Shown here: in pieces, positions 7,109 through 14,136 of the stretch
Numbering within the stretch: the first letter of the stretch is position 1
How the letters are laid out: every line of letters begins with the position of its first letter
Assembly: GCA_030829675.1 (NCBI GenBank)
Contig: JAURAE010000025.1
Location: 1-14,136 of the forward strand
Source of the DNA: Schleiferiaceae bacterium
GTDB lineage: Bacteria > Bacteroidota > Bacteroidia > Flavobacteriales > Schleiferiaceae
Length of the DNA: 14,136 nt
Reading direction: 5' to 3'
Made by a program: the position numbers and the translations under genes
Notes under the pieces: model-generated
The model's database searches: none
What the model was told of the DNA's origin: nothing
What the model saw: only the letters and a program-made list of their open reading frames with translations

Positions 7109-8169
7109 TATTTGCTTTTTTTCAAGCCGTATTGGGCTTCATAAAAAGCGGCAATCTCCGCGTACGGGCCGTATTTGTGCTGCTCCGGCGAAAAATCATC
7201 TGACCAAGGACCGTATGGCGTTGACATTGGTTTAAGCGTTCGATCCGGAAAATCTGCTTCGGCGTTCGTTTTAATGGGGCGATCAAAACTATTGATATAC
7301 CCTGCCACATCGAAGGCTTCTTCGTCCGTCAACAATGGTTCATCAGCAGTGGTCCCAAGCGGCATATTGCCTTTAATAAACTGTGCTGCCGTCAACACGC
7401 GGTGCATACCGGCACCGTGATTGTAAGAATCTGGACCCCAAAGCGGTGGATAGGTATATCCGTTGCTCCCTGGCTTACGTTCCCCTTGACCGTCCTCCTT
7501 ATGACAAAGTTGACAATGCTGTAAATAGACATCCTTACCGTGCTTCAGATCCACGGCACGATCTGGGTACGTGATGGAAAGGAATTTATTGCCCTTGACT
7601 TTTTCTCCACGCGGCTTATCGTAGCTCAACCATTCCATGTAGGCGACCATGGCCGCCATTTGATCACTCTCTACAGGAAGTGGCTTACCGTTCATGGAAC
7701 GCTGCATACATCCGTTGATGCGCTCTTCGATGGTTCCCTCTTTATTCTCACGGCCGCGGAACTGAGGAAATTGACTTGGCACTGTAACAAATGGCGCAGC
7801 AAAGGGCTTTCCTCCACCGTCTAAGTGACAGGAAGTACAGTTGAGGTTGTTTCCAGCGAAAGGGGTTTCACTATTTGGGCCCAAGTGGTCCGCAGTCTCC
7901 GTAATGAGCTTTCTACCCCAAGCTACCTGTTCGTTAGTCGCCGGGTTCAAGAAATCTACATTTTCAAAGACTTTGTAATCCCATGGCACATTAGGCGTGA
8001 CCTCAGCCATAGCTGAATAATTGGTCGGTTCTGGCAAATTCTTCGAAATGGTCCAAATGGCGACTAACACAATCAAGCCAAAAAAGAAACTCTGCATCGC
8101 CTTCCCCATCTGACCGATGAGGTTGGCGAGCTGAAATTTTCTATCCTCAGGAAGTTGCTTAAAGTCCAT
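7108..8169 (-). CDS. tsdA: Membrane-anchored dihaem thiosulfate dehydrogenase, TsdA-like
   Basis: This is a 353-residue protein. An N-terminal membrane helix at about 25-42, with no clear cleavage site, should tether the rest in the periplasm. Two haem c sites are visible: CTSCH at 111-115 and CQLCH at 219-223. TsdA hallmarks follow: FPQFRGR at 134-140, INGCMQRSMNGKP at 151-162 whose Cys154 matches the unusual Cys ligand of haem 1, PPLWGP at 241-246, NHGAGM near 250, and GNMP with Met269 as probable haem 2 ligand beside Asn268, as in Campylobacter TsdA. TsdA couples two thiosulfates to tetrathionate, in some species reversibly. Neither a separate TsdB nor a fused one is seen. The start is 12 bases after a YeeE/YedE gene. 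The direction of catalysis cannot be read from sequence. Confidence 0.85.
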   Translation of the reverse strand: MDFKQLPEDRKFQLANLIGQMGKAMQSFFFGLIVLVAIWTISKNLPEPTNYSAMAEVTPNVPWDYKVFENVDFLNPATNEQVAWGRKLITETADHLGPNSETPFAGNNLNCTSCHLDGGGKPFAAPFVTVPSQFPQFRGRENKEGTIEERINGCMQRSMNGKPLPVESDQMAAMVAYMEWLSYDKPRGEKVKGNKFLSITYPDRAVDLKHGKDVYLQHCQLCHKEDGQGERKPGSNGYTYPPLWGPDSYNHGAGMHRVLTAAQFIKGNMPLGTTADEPLLTDEEAFDVAGYINSFDRPIKTNAEADFPDRTLKPMSTPYGPWSDDFSPEQHKYGPYAEIAAFYEAQYGLKKSK

Positions 8170-8181
8170 GGAGGCCTAGCT

Positions 8182-8595
8182 TTAGTGCGGAAGTTTATTG
8201 CGAATTAATCCGTAAGCAAAGGTTCCAAGAAGAGCGCTGGCCAATACGATAACATATCCGCCGTATCCTGCACCGATGTTTACCACAATTGGTCCTGGAC
8301 AAGCACCGCTGAGCGCCCAACCCAAACCGAAGATGGTACCACCAATCAAATAGCGCCAAATGCTCCAAGTCTTAGGCTTGAATACAATAGGAGCCCCAGT
8401 AAAGTCCTTCACATTATTCTTTTTGATCAACCAAACCATCGGCACACCCAACGCCACCGCCAATCCGATGATTCCGTACATGTGGATGGATTGGAAACGG
8501 AACATTTCCTGAATGCGGTACCAAGAAGCCGCTTCACTCTTGAACATGATGATTCCGAAGAACACACCCGCTAGTAAAAATTTAAGATTCTTCAT
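8182..8595 (-). CDS. YeeE/YedE-family membrane protein, C-terminal-type half
   Basis: This is a 137-residue hydrophobic protein with about four membrane helices. The key motif is GLGWALSGACPGPI near 90-103, with a single conserved-type Cys at 99. YeeE/YedE (DUF395) proteins, including TsuA, take up thiosulfate and relay it along membrane-embedded Cys residues in two pseudo-symmetric halves. This short protein matches one half and probably pairs with the product of the adjacent gene, which ends 3 bases before its start. The direction of transport here is unknown; with TsdA downstream, thiosulfate is the likely substrate. Confidence 0.85.
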   Translation of the reverse strand: MKNLKFLLAGVFFGIIMFKSEAASWYRIQEMFRFQSIHMYGIIGLAVALGVPMVWLIKKNNVKDFTGAPIVFKPKTWSIWRYLIGGTIFGLGWALSGACPGPIVVNIGAGYGGYVIVLASALLGTFAYGLIRNKLPH

Positions 8596-8598
8596 GGC

Positions 8599-9156
8599 TT
8601 AGTAAATTAAAGGGAACAAGAAATGAGTCATGGCCAATCCACCGATAAAAAAGCCTACTACCGCCAACAAAGAAGCTGGCTGCAAATCTGAAATACCGGA
8701 GATAGCATGTCCGCTGGTACATCCACCAGCATAACGCGCACCAAATCCTACCATAAAACCACCGGCAATCAAGATCCAAAGGTTGGTAGAGTTGCTCATG
8801 GCTTCCCAAGAGAATTGGCTTGCAGGAACGAAACCGTCCACGGTATCAAAACCGAGGTTCGCTAAATCTGCTATCGTCGATTCCGAAATAGCTACAGTGT
8901 AGCCTTCCGGAGAAAGGATGTTCATAGCGATGTATCCGCCGATGCCCGAACCAACTAGGAACATCAAGTTCCAGCTTTGTTCCTTCCAATTGAATTGGAA
9001 AAAGGGTGCAAATTTATCCGCACCACACATCGCACAAAGCGTACGCAAGTTGCTAGAAAAGCCGAAGCTCTTCCCAAAATACAGCATGATGAACATCACC
9101 AGCGCGATCAAAGCGCCGCTCACGTACCATGGCCAAGGTTGCATAATCAAATCCAT
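8599..9156 (-). CDS. YeeE/YedE-family membrane protein, N-terminal-type half
   Basis: This is a 185-residue membrane protein with helices near 10-27, 63-80, 126-141 and 160-182. The motif ARYAGGCTSGHAISG at 140-154 is the YeeE/YedE signature, with Cys146 inside the membrane region. An extra CAMC pair (Cys41, Cys44) lies between helix 1 and helix 2 and is not part of the core motif. It is the first gene of the tight yeeE-yeeE-tsdA-porin run, with a 113-base gap from the dioxygenase gene upstream. A fused TsuA-like protein is about twice this size, so this and the next gene look like a split pair. There is no Shine-Dalgarno; the leader is A/T-rich just before the ATG. Confidence 0.85.
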   Translation of the reverse strand: MDLIMQPWPWYVSGALIALVMFIMLYFGKSFGFSSNLRTLCAMCGADKFAPFFQFNWKEQSWNLMFLVGSGIGGYIAMNILSPEGYTVAISESTIADLANLGFDTVDGFVPASQFSWEAMSNSTNLWILIAGGFMVGFGARYAGGCTSGHAISGISDLQPASLLAVVGFFIGGLAMTHFLFPLIY

Positions 9157-9222
9157 GATTAAAAAATTAAGTTAAACAAGTGTTCAAGCTCAGCGGTTAG
9201 GGGGTCGTGGGTAGAAGCATAG

Positions 9223-9252
9223 AGAGCCGCACCTCATTGGGCACGGCTTCTC
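9223..9252 (-). other. Intergenic RNA hairpin between the dioxygenase and YeeE genes
   Basis: On the minus strand AGAAGCCGTGCCC, a short loop, then GGTGCGGCTCT form a stem of about 11 pairs with one bulged A and two tandem G-U wobbles. The wobbles become A-C mismatches on the plus strand, so the structure belongs to the minus-strand RNA. It lies about 17 bases after the upstream stop. A pyrimidine-rich but not T-rich stretch follows, so it may be a processing or attenuation element rather than a strong terminator. Confidence 0.5.
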
Positions 9253-9269
9253 TTCGCTTTAGTATAGTC

Positions 9270-10670
9270 TTACAAAGTTGAAGGACATACGTAATCTGTT
9301 ACGCTCAATCCCGCTTCTTTAATGGCTTTGAAGCCACCTGCAACATCCACCATGTTGTGGTAGCCGCGTGCTTTCAAAATAGAAGAAGCGATCACAGAGC
9401 GGTAACCACCCGCACAATGCACGTAGAAGGTACCTTCTTGAGGTACAGAAGCCATTTGATCGTTGAAGTAATCAAGCTCAACGTTAACAGCATCAACCAC
9501 GTGCTCGCTCAGGTATTCACCTTGTTTACGTACATCTACGATAGTCGCACCTTCAATGCCTTTCAATTCTTCGGCCGTTACTTGATCCAAGGTATCCACA
9601 TCCTTACCGGCTGCTTTCCAAGCATCAAATCCACCCTCCAAGAATCCAATTGAATTATCATATCCCACACGAGACAAGCGCGTTACCACCTCTTCCTCGC
9701 GACCAGAGTCTGCAATGATCAAAATAGGCTGATTGATATCTAGAATCAACGCACCGACCCACATTGCAAAGCTACCGTCGATACCAATGAAGATGGACTG
9801 TGGTACAAACCCTTTGATGAAGGTGTTTTGGTGACGTGTATCAATAACCAAAGCTTCTGTTTCGTTCGCAGCGGCTTCAAAAGCATCTGGAGATAACGGA
9901 CGAAGACCTTTCTCCATGACTTTATCCAAGCTTTCATACCCCATCTTATTCATACGAACGTTTTCCGGGAAGTACGCTGGAGGAGCACTTAGACCATCAG
10001 TCACCTCAGCAACAAACTCTTCTTTAGTCATGCTAGCACGCAACGCGTAGTTTGTAGCTTTTTGATCGCCAATGGTACCCACAGTTTCCTTAGACATGTT
10101 CTTACCACAAGAAGAACCAGCACCGTGACCAGGGTACACAATTACCTCATCCGCCAAGGTCATGATTTTGTTGCGCAATGAATCGAAAAGGATTCCTGCC
10201 AGCTCCTCTTGCGTCATTGTCGCTGCCTTCTGAGCCAAATCTGGACGACCAACATCTCCTAGGAACAACGTATCCCCTGAGAAGATTGCGTGATCCTTTC
10301 CGCTCTCGTCTTTCAACAAATAGGTAGTACTCTCCATAGTGTGACCTGGCGTATGTAAGACGTGAATCTCAACATCACCTACCTTAAGTACTTCGCCATC
10401 TGTAGCTACGTGACAATCAAACTTCGTATTTGCCGTCGGGCCGTAAACGATGGTTGCGCCTGTTTTTGCAGCCAGGTCAAGGTGACCAGAAACGAAGTCT
10501 GCGTGGAAGTGAGTTTCCAAAATATATTTGATTTTCACGCCGTCTTTTTCAGCACGGTCAATGTATGGCCCTACTTCACGAAGTGGGTCAATAATCACAG
10601 CCTCTCCGTTAGAAGCGATGTAGTAGGCACCTTGCGCCAAACATCCAGTGTAAATCTGTTCTACTGTCAT
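9270..10670 (-). CDS. Persulfide dioxygenase-rhodanese fusion, CstB-like
   Basis: This is a 466-residue cytoplasmic protein. Residues 1-230 are an ETHE1-type metallo-beta-lactamase domain: THFHADFVSGH with His54, His56, Asp58 and His63, TPGHT with His110, SGDTLFLGDVGRPDL with Asp133, and GHGAGSSCG with His182. Residues about 265-355 are a rhodanese fold whose active-site position reads ADSGREE, without Cys, so it is inactive. Residues about 365-460 are a second rhodanese with a full loop HCAGGYRS, Cys419. This order matches Staphylococcus CstB, which oxidises low-molecular-weight persulfide and releases thiosulfate. Expected chemistry: persulfide plus oxygen to sulfite, then sulfur transfer to thiosulfate. 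It lies 27 bases after the TauE-type gene. The CstB name is inferred from architecture only. Confidence 0.88.
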   Translation of the reverse strand: MTVEQIYTGCLAQGAYYIASNGEAVIIDPLREVGPYIDRAEKDGVKIKYILETHFHADFVSGHLDLAAKTGATIVYGPTANTKFDCHVATDGEVLKVGDVEIHVLHTPGHTMESTTYLLKDESGKDHAIFSGDTLFLGDVGRPDLAQKAATMTQEELAGILFDSLRNKIMTLADEVIVYPGHGAGSSCGKNMSKETVGTIGDQKATNYALRASMTKEEFVAEVTDGLSAPPAYFPENVRMNKMGYESLDKVMEKGLRPLSPDAFEAAANETEALVIDTRHQNTFIKGFVPQSIFIGIDGSFAMWVGALILDINQPILIIADSGREEEVVTRLSRVGYDNSIGFLEGGFDAWKAAGKDVDTLDQVTAEELKGIEGATIVDVRKQGEYLSEHVVDAVNVELDYFNDQMASVPQEGTFYVHCAGGYRSVIASSILKARGYHNMVDVAGGFKAIKEAGLSVTDYVCPSTL

Positions 10671-10697
10671 GATTCTAAATTTAAGTTCTCTATGTTC

Positions 10698-11498
10698 TTA
10701 CAATTGTTTTCCTATAATGTAAATGGCCATCAAAAGCACAAACCATCCAAAGCCTTTCTTCAACTTTTTACCGTCGATAAACTTGGCTAAATAAATCCCT
10801 ATAAAGATACCAACTACTGCAATTGCCGTAACTGATAAAAGTAAGGTCCAATCAATTTCTAAATCAGGACGTTGCACATCGCCAATAAAACCAATGAGGC
10901 TCTTCGCTGCAATGATCAACAAAGACGTTCCCACTGCTTTTTTCATTGGAATCTTAGCGAACAACACAAGGGCCGGAATAATTAAAAAGCCACCGCCTGC
11001 ACCCACAATACCCGTCAACACGCCTACCACTGCGCCCTCTGCAATAATCGCTGGTATATTGAACTGTGGCTCTACCTCCTCGTCCGATTCCTCGACCTCA
11101 CCGCGCTTGTCGCGAATCATACTTACAGATGCTGCAAGCATCACCAAGGCAAAAAAGATCATGATAGCGACATCCTTGGTAAGGACGAAATCCCCTACGG
11201 TCACGATTTCAGCAGGAATCTTCGGTACGACGAAAGCTCGTGTCACATACACCGCGATAAAAGCGGGAATGGTAAAGACTACTGCAGTCTTGTAATTCAC
11301 ATTGCCTAATGTCGCATTTCGAATTCCGCCCACTAGCGCCGTAGTACCCACAATAAATAAGGAGTAAGCGGTACTTAATTCAGCAGAAATCCCAAACAAG
11401 TACACCAACATGGGTACTGTTAGAATAGAACCTCCACCGCCGATAAGGCCTAGTGAAATTCCGATGAAAATTGATGCTACATATCCGATAATGTCCAT
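10698..11498 (-). CDS. TauE/SafE-family sulfite or sulfur-anion exporter
   Basis: This is a 266-residue polytopic membrane protein with the TauE/SafE internal duplication. The first repeat begins GLIGGGGSILTVPMLVYLFG near residue 17. The second begins GIVGAGGGFLIIPALVLFA after an acidic, charged cytoplasmic linker (EVEESDEEVEPQ). Members of this family export sulfite, sulfoacetate or related organosulfur anions. Upstream of a persulfide dioxygenase, whose first product is sulfite, sulfite export is the natural role (inference). It is probably the first gene of the sulfur transcript, 64 bases from pyrF. Confidence 0.88.
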   Translation of the reverse strand: MDIIGYVASIFIGISLGLIGGGGSILTVPMLVYLFGISAELSTAYSLFIVGTTALVGGIRNATLGNVNYKTAVVFTIPAFIAVYVTRAFVVPKIPAEIVTVGDFVLTKDVAIMIFFALVMLAASVSMIRDKRGEVEESDEEVEPQFNIPAIIAEGAVVGVLTGIVGAGGGFLIIPALVLFAKIPMKKAVGTSLLIIAAKSLIGFIGDVQRPDLEIDWTLLLSVTAIAVVGIFIGIYLAKFIDGKKLKKGFGWFVLLMAIYIIGKQL

Positions 11499-11517
11499 AT
11501 AGTCCGATTTAGTACCC

Positions 11518-11525
11518 CAAATGTC
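11518..11525 (-). promoter_or_regulatory. Weak candidate -7 element for the sulfur genes
   Basis: The minus strand reads GACATTTG, one base short of the Bacteroidota TAnnTTTG consensus, 19 bases before the TauE-type ATG. A short inverted repeat, TAGATTCTA, lies immediately upstream of it and could be an operator. There is no convincing TTG at -33, so this is a pointer only. It is the only likely place for a promoter between pyrF and the sulfur run. Confidence 0.25.
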
Positions 11526-11562
11526 TAGAATCTAAAACGAACGAGGTGTGACTCAGCGCACA

Positions 11563-12378
11563 CTAGAACAATATAGCAGACATTTCTTCCTGAAGCTCCC
11601 TTGCAGCCTGGCCTGCAGCCGCTGCAAAATCCTCTCCATTACTCTGATAAATGATGCCACGGGTACTATTTACAAGCACACCGTAGTCCTTATTCGTCGC
11701 TTTTTCGAGCACATCCTTTAATGAACCGCCTTGCGCGCCCACTCCAGGTACTAGAAAAAATGATTCCGGTGCCGCGGCACGAACTTGTTCTAAATATTCA
11801 GTCTTGGTCGCACCGAGCACGAACATCAATTGGTCCGGTGTCGCCCATTCCTGAGCCTTGCGTACGACATTCTCAAACAAGGCTACCCCATTTTCGTCCT
11901 TGATGAATTGGAAATCAAAAGCACCTTGGTTCGAAGTCAATGCCAATAGAATGACCCATTTACCATCGTAGGCAAGAAATGGGCTTACGCTATCAACCCC
12001 CATATAAGGAGCCACAGTGACACTATCAAATTCAAAGGCATTGAAGAATGCATCTGCATACATCTTAGACGTATTACCGATATCACCGCGTTTCGCATCG
12101 GCAATAGTAAAGACCTCAGGATACGATTCATTCAAATAATTGATGGTCTTCTCCAAGCTTTGCCAACCCTTCACGCCATAGCTTTCGTAAAACGCGATAT
12201 TAGGTTTGTACGCTACGGCATAATCAGCTGTAGCATCAATAATGGCTTTATTAAAGGCAAAAATGGGGTCCGATTCCTTCAGCAAGTGTGGCGGTATCTT
12301 ATTCAAGTCCGTATCCAGACCTACACAAAGTACGCTGCGCTTCTTCTCAATCTGTGCTACCAATGCTGCCTTGTCCAT
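11563..12378 (-). CDS. pyrF: Orotidine 5'-phosphate decarboxylase
   Basis: This is a 271-residue TIM-barrel enzyme of the longer OMP decarboxylase subfamily (type 2). Visible motifs are VGLDTD near 19-24, AYKPNIAFYE with Lys58, and the catalytic DAKRGDIGNT (Asp94, Lys96, Asp99). PGVGAQGG and NSTRGIIY form the phosphate-binding end. It decarboxylates OMP to UMP, the last step of de novo pyrimidine synthesis. The ATG follows the prfA stop after one base, so it is surely cotranscribed with prfA. The length is normal for the subfamily. Confidence 0.96.
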   Translation of the reverse strand: MDKAALVAQIEKKRSVLCVGLDTDLNKIPPHLLKESDPIFAFNKAIIDATADYAVAYKPNIAFYESYGVKGWQSLEKTINYLNESYPEVFTIADAKRGDIGNTSKMYADAFFNAFEFDSVTVAPYMGVDSVSPFLAYDGKWVILLALTSNQGAFDFQFIKDENGVALFENVVRKAQEWATPDQLMFVLGATKTEYLEQVRAAAPESFFLVPGVGAQGGSLKDVLEKATNKDYGVLVNSTRGIIYQSNGEDFAAAAGQAARELQEEMSAILF

Positions 12379-12379
12379 A

Positions 12380-13453
12380 TTAATAGGTACTCCCCTCTTT
12401 TAACTTCTCGGCGTTTTCCGCCATGTGAAGTTCGTCAATAAATTTCTGAATGTCCCCATTCATAACATCGCCAAGGTTATAGGTCGTCAGCCCAATTCTA
12501 TGATCGGTTACCCTCCCTTGCGGATAGTTATAGGTACGAATCTTTGCTGAACGGTCTCCCGTACTCACCATCGTTTTACGCTGAGCCGCCTGTGCTTCTT
12601 GCTTCTTTTTAAACTCAAGATCATACAATCTAGAGCGCAACACCTTCAACGCTTGTTCGTAGTTCTTATGCTGTGAACGCCCGTCCTGACACTCCACCAC
12701 CAAACCCGATGGCAAGTGTGTCAATCGAACCGCACTTTCCGTTTTATTTACGTGTTGTCCCCCCGCACCTTGAGAACGGTAGGTATCTTTCTTCACGTCT
12801 TTCATATCCAGATCCACATCCACATCTTCCGCTTCAGGTAAGACCACTACAGAAGCCGCTGAAGTATGCACACGACCTTGGCTTTCCGTCGCAGGAACGC
12901 GCTGCACGCGATGCACACCACTCTCGTATTTCAAAATGCCGTACACTCCTTCACCGCCTACTTCGAAAGCAACTTCCTTAAAGCCTCCGGCAGTGCCTTC
13001 ATTCACTGTAATGACCTCCATGGACCAACCACGCTGTTCCACATAACGTTGATACATACGGAACAGATCACCTGCAAAAATAGCTCCCTCATCACCACCG
13101 GCACCTTGGCGAATCTCGACCAAAGCGTTCTTATCGTCCTCGGGATCCTTAGGAATGAGCAATACTTTGATATCCTCCAGCAGAGCTTCAAAAGCCGGCT
13201 CCAACTCTTCCAGTTCCATCTTGGCCATCTCTTTGAAATCTGGATCCGACTCTTCTCTGAGCACCGCCTTCGCCTCTGTGATACGGCTTTCCAACTCTAT
13301 GAATTGCTCGCGTGCCTCGACAATGGGCTTAAGGTTTTTGTATTCTCTGTTCAGCAATACATATCGCTTGCCGTCTGAAATGATATCGGGCTGGATGATC
13401 AAATCATTGACTTCGTTGAAGCGCTGAAATACAATGTTAAGTTTATCGAGCAT
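12380..13453 (-). CDS. prfA: Peptide chain release factor 1
   Basis: This is a 357-residue protein, the usual RF1 length. RVPATESQGRVHTSAA carries the Pro187-Ala-Thr tripeptide that reads UAA and UAG and separates RF1 from RF2 (SPF). GAGGQHVNKTESAV carries the Gly-Gly-Gln (231-233) that triggers peptidyl-tRNA hydrolysis. GAGGDEGAIFA near 117-126 is typical of the family's domain 1/2 junction. The ATG overlaps the purM stop as TAATG. The purM-prfA-pyrF order is common in Bacteroidota. Confidence 0.97.
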   Translation of the reverse strand: MLDKLNIVFQRFNEVNDLIIQPDIISDGKRYVLLNREYKNLKPIVEAREQFIELESRITEAKAVLREESDPDFKEMAKMELEELEPAFEALLEDIKVLLIPKDPEDDKNALVEIRQGAGGDEGAIFAGDLFRMYQRYVEQRGWSMEVITVNEGTAGGFKEVAFEVGGEGVYGILKYESGVHRVQRVPATESQGRVHTSAASVVVLPEAEDVDVDLDMKDVKKDTYRSQGAGGQHVNKTESAVRLTHLPSGLVVECQDGRSQHKNYEQALKVLRSRLYDLEFKKKQEAQAAQRKTMVSTGDRSAKIRTYNYPQGRVTDHRIGLTTYNLGDVMNGDIQKFIDELHMAENAEKLKEGSTY

Positions 13454-14136
13454 TATTTGCTGTATTCAAAGGTTCCGAATTCACTACTAATAGTTAATTC
13501 CTTGCCCGCCCCAGCTTCCACTCGGCCCACGACCTGGGCTGGAACGCCAAATGATTCTGAGATGGCTATGATCTCCTCTGCCAATTCCGGCGCTACATAC
13601 AATTCCATGCGATGGCCCATATTAAAGACCTCATACATTTCTTTCCATGCCGTGCCACTCTCTTCTTGAATCATCTTAAAAAGTGGCGGCACCGGGAACA
13701 AGTTATCTTTAATGACATGTCCTTCTTTGAGGAAATGCAAAATTTTCGTCTGCGCGCCACCAGAACAGTGTACCATACCATTAATCTGATGACGGTACTT
13801 ATCTAAAATAGATTTGATGATAGGCGCATATGTACGAGTAGGACTAAGCACCAACTTTCCTGCATCCAACGGCGTATCGGTAGCTTCGGTCAATTGCTTT
13901 GAACCTGTATACACCAATTCCTGCGGCACAGCAGGATCAAAACTTTCCGGATACTTGGCCGCTAAACTCTTGTCGAAAACATCATGGCGCGCACTGGTCA
14001 ATCCATTGGATCCCATCCCGCCATTGTACTCGCTTTCATAATTTGCCTGGCCATAGCTCGCCAAGCCAACAATGACATTTCCAGGCTTGATATTGGCATT
14101 ATCTACCACATCGCTGCGTTTCATGCGTGCAACCAC
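13453..14136 (-). CDS. purM: Phosphoribosylformylglycinamidine cyclo-ligase, 5' end cut by the window
   Basis: The C-terminal 227 residues are present; the frame is open to the right edge, so the first part is missing (full Bacteroidota PurM proteins are about 390 residues). Visible segments are ANIKPGNVIVGLASYG, NGGMGSNGLTSARHDVF, the GMVHCSGGAQTKILHF stretch and FNMGHRMELYV near the end, all typical of AIR synthetase. It closes formylglycinamidine ribonucleotide to aminoimidazole ribonucleotide using ATP, the fifth step of purine synthesis. The GTG at the window edge is not a credible start. Confidence 0.93.
   Translation of the reverse strand: MVARMKRSDVVDNANIKPGNVIVGLASYGQANYESEYNGGMGSNGLTSARHDVFDKSLAAKYPESFDPAVPQELVYTGSKQLTEATDTPLDAGKLVLSPTRTYAPIIKSILDKYRHQINGMVHCSGGAQTKILHFLKEGHVIKDNLFPVPPLFKMIQEESGTAWKEMYEVFNMGHRMELYVAPELAEEIIAISESFGVPAQVVGRVEAGAGKELTISSEFGTFEYSK

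Noticed and set aside
11546..11563. Possible terminator after pyrF (GTGTG/CACAC)
   Set aside because: The stem is only 5 pairs, starts inside the stop codon and is followed by a broken, weak T-run, so it does not reach the standard for a terminator call.

Overview
The window looks like chromosomal DNA of a member of the Bacteroidota, most likely a marine flavobacterial lineage; this is inferred from protein style and gene order, not from a marker search. All 14 supported genes are on the minus strand, so the locus reads from right to left. Coding density is high, no gap exceeds about 115 bases, and I see no rRNA, tRNA, CRISPR array, insertion sequence or prophage.

Reading right to left: (1) 14136-11563 is a housekeeping run of purM (5'-truncated by the window edge), prfA and pyrF, packed with a 1-base overlap and a 1-base gap. 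(2) 11498-5756 is a sulfur-oxidation module. It contains a TauE/SafE-type anion permease, a CstB-like persulfide dioxygenase-rhodanese fusion, two half-size YeeE/YedE (TsuA-type) membrane proteins, a membrane-anchored TsdA-type dihaem thiosulfate dehydrogenase, and an OprD-like outer-membrane porin whose start codon overlaps the tsdA stop. (3) 5733-3797 follows after very short gaps: a two-TM potassium channel with an RCK/TrkA module, then an RmlD-like SDR reductase. (4) 3727-1944 is a MetP/MetS-type sodium-coupled amino-acid importer with its 47-residue small subunit. (5) 1868-1 holds a helix-hairpin-helix protein, rpsU (bS21) and a 3'-truncated XerC-like tyrosine recombinase.

The working model for the sulfur module is as follows. 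Cytoplasmic persulfide is oxidised to sulfite and thiosulfate by the dioxygenase-rhodanese. Sulfite leaves through the TauE-type permease. Thiosulfate crosses the inner membrane through the paired YeeE/YedE halves. The periplasm-facing TsdA couples thiosulfate to tetrathionate, and the porin passes small anions across the outer membrane. No sulfide:quinone reductase, Sox complex or dedicated regulator is in view. The families are known; the full linkage with the coupled porin is the least standard part.

Only rpsU has an extensive, well-spaced Shine-Dalgarno sequence, complementary to the 3' tail of 16S rRNA. Most other starts lack one. This fits the known Flavobacteriia situation in which bS21 helps sequester the anti-Shine-Dalgarno and rpsU is autoregulated.
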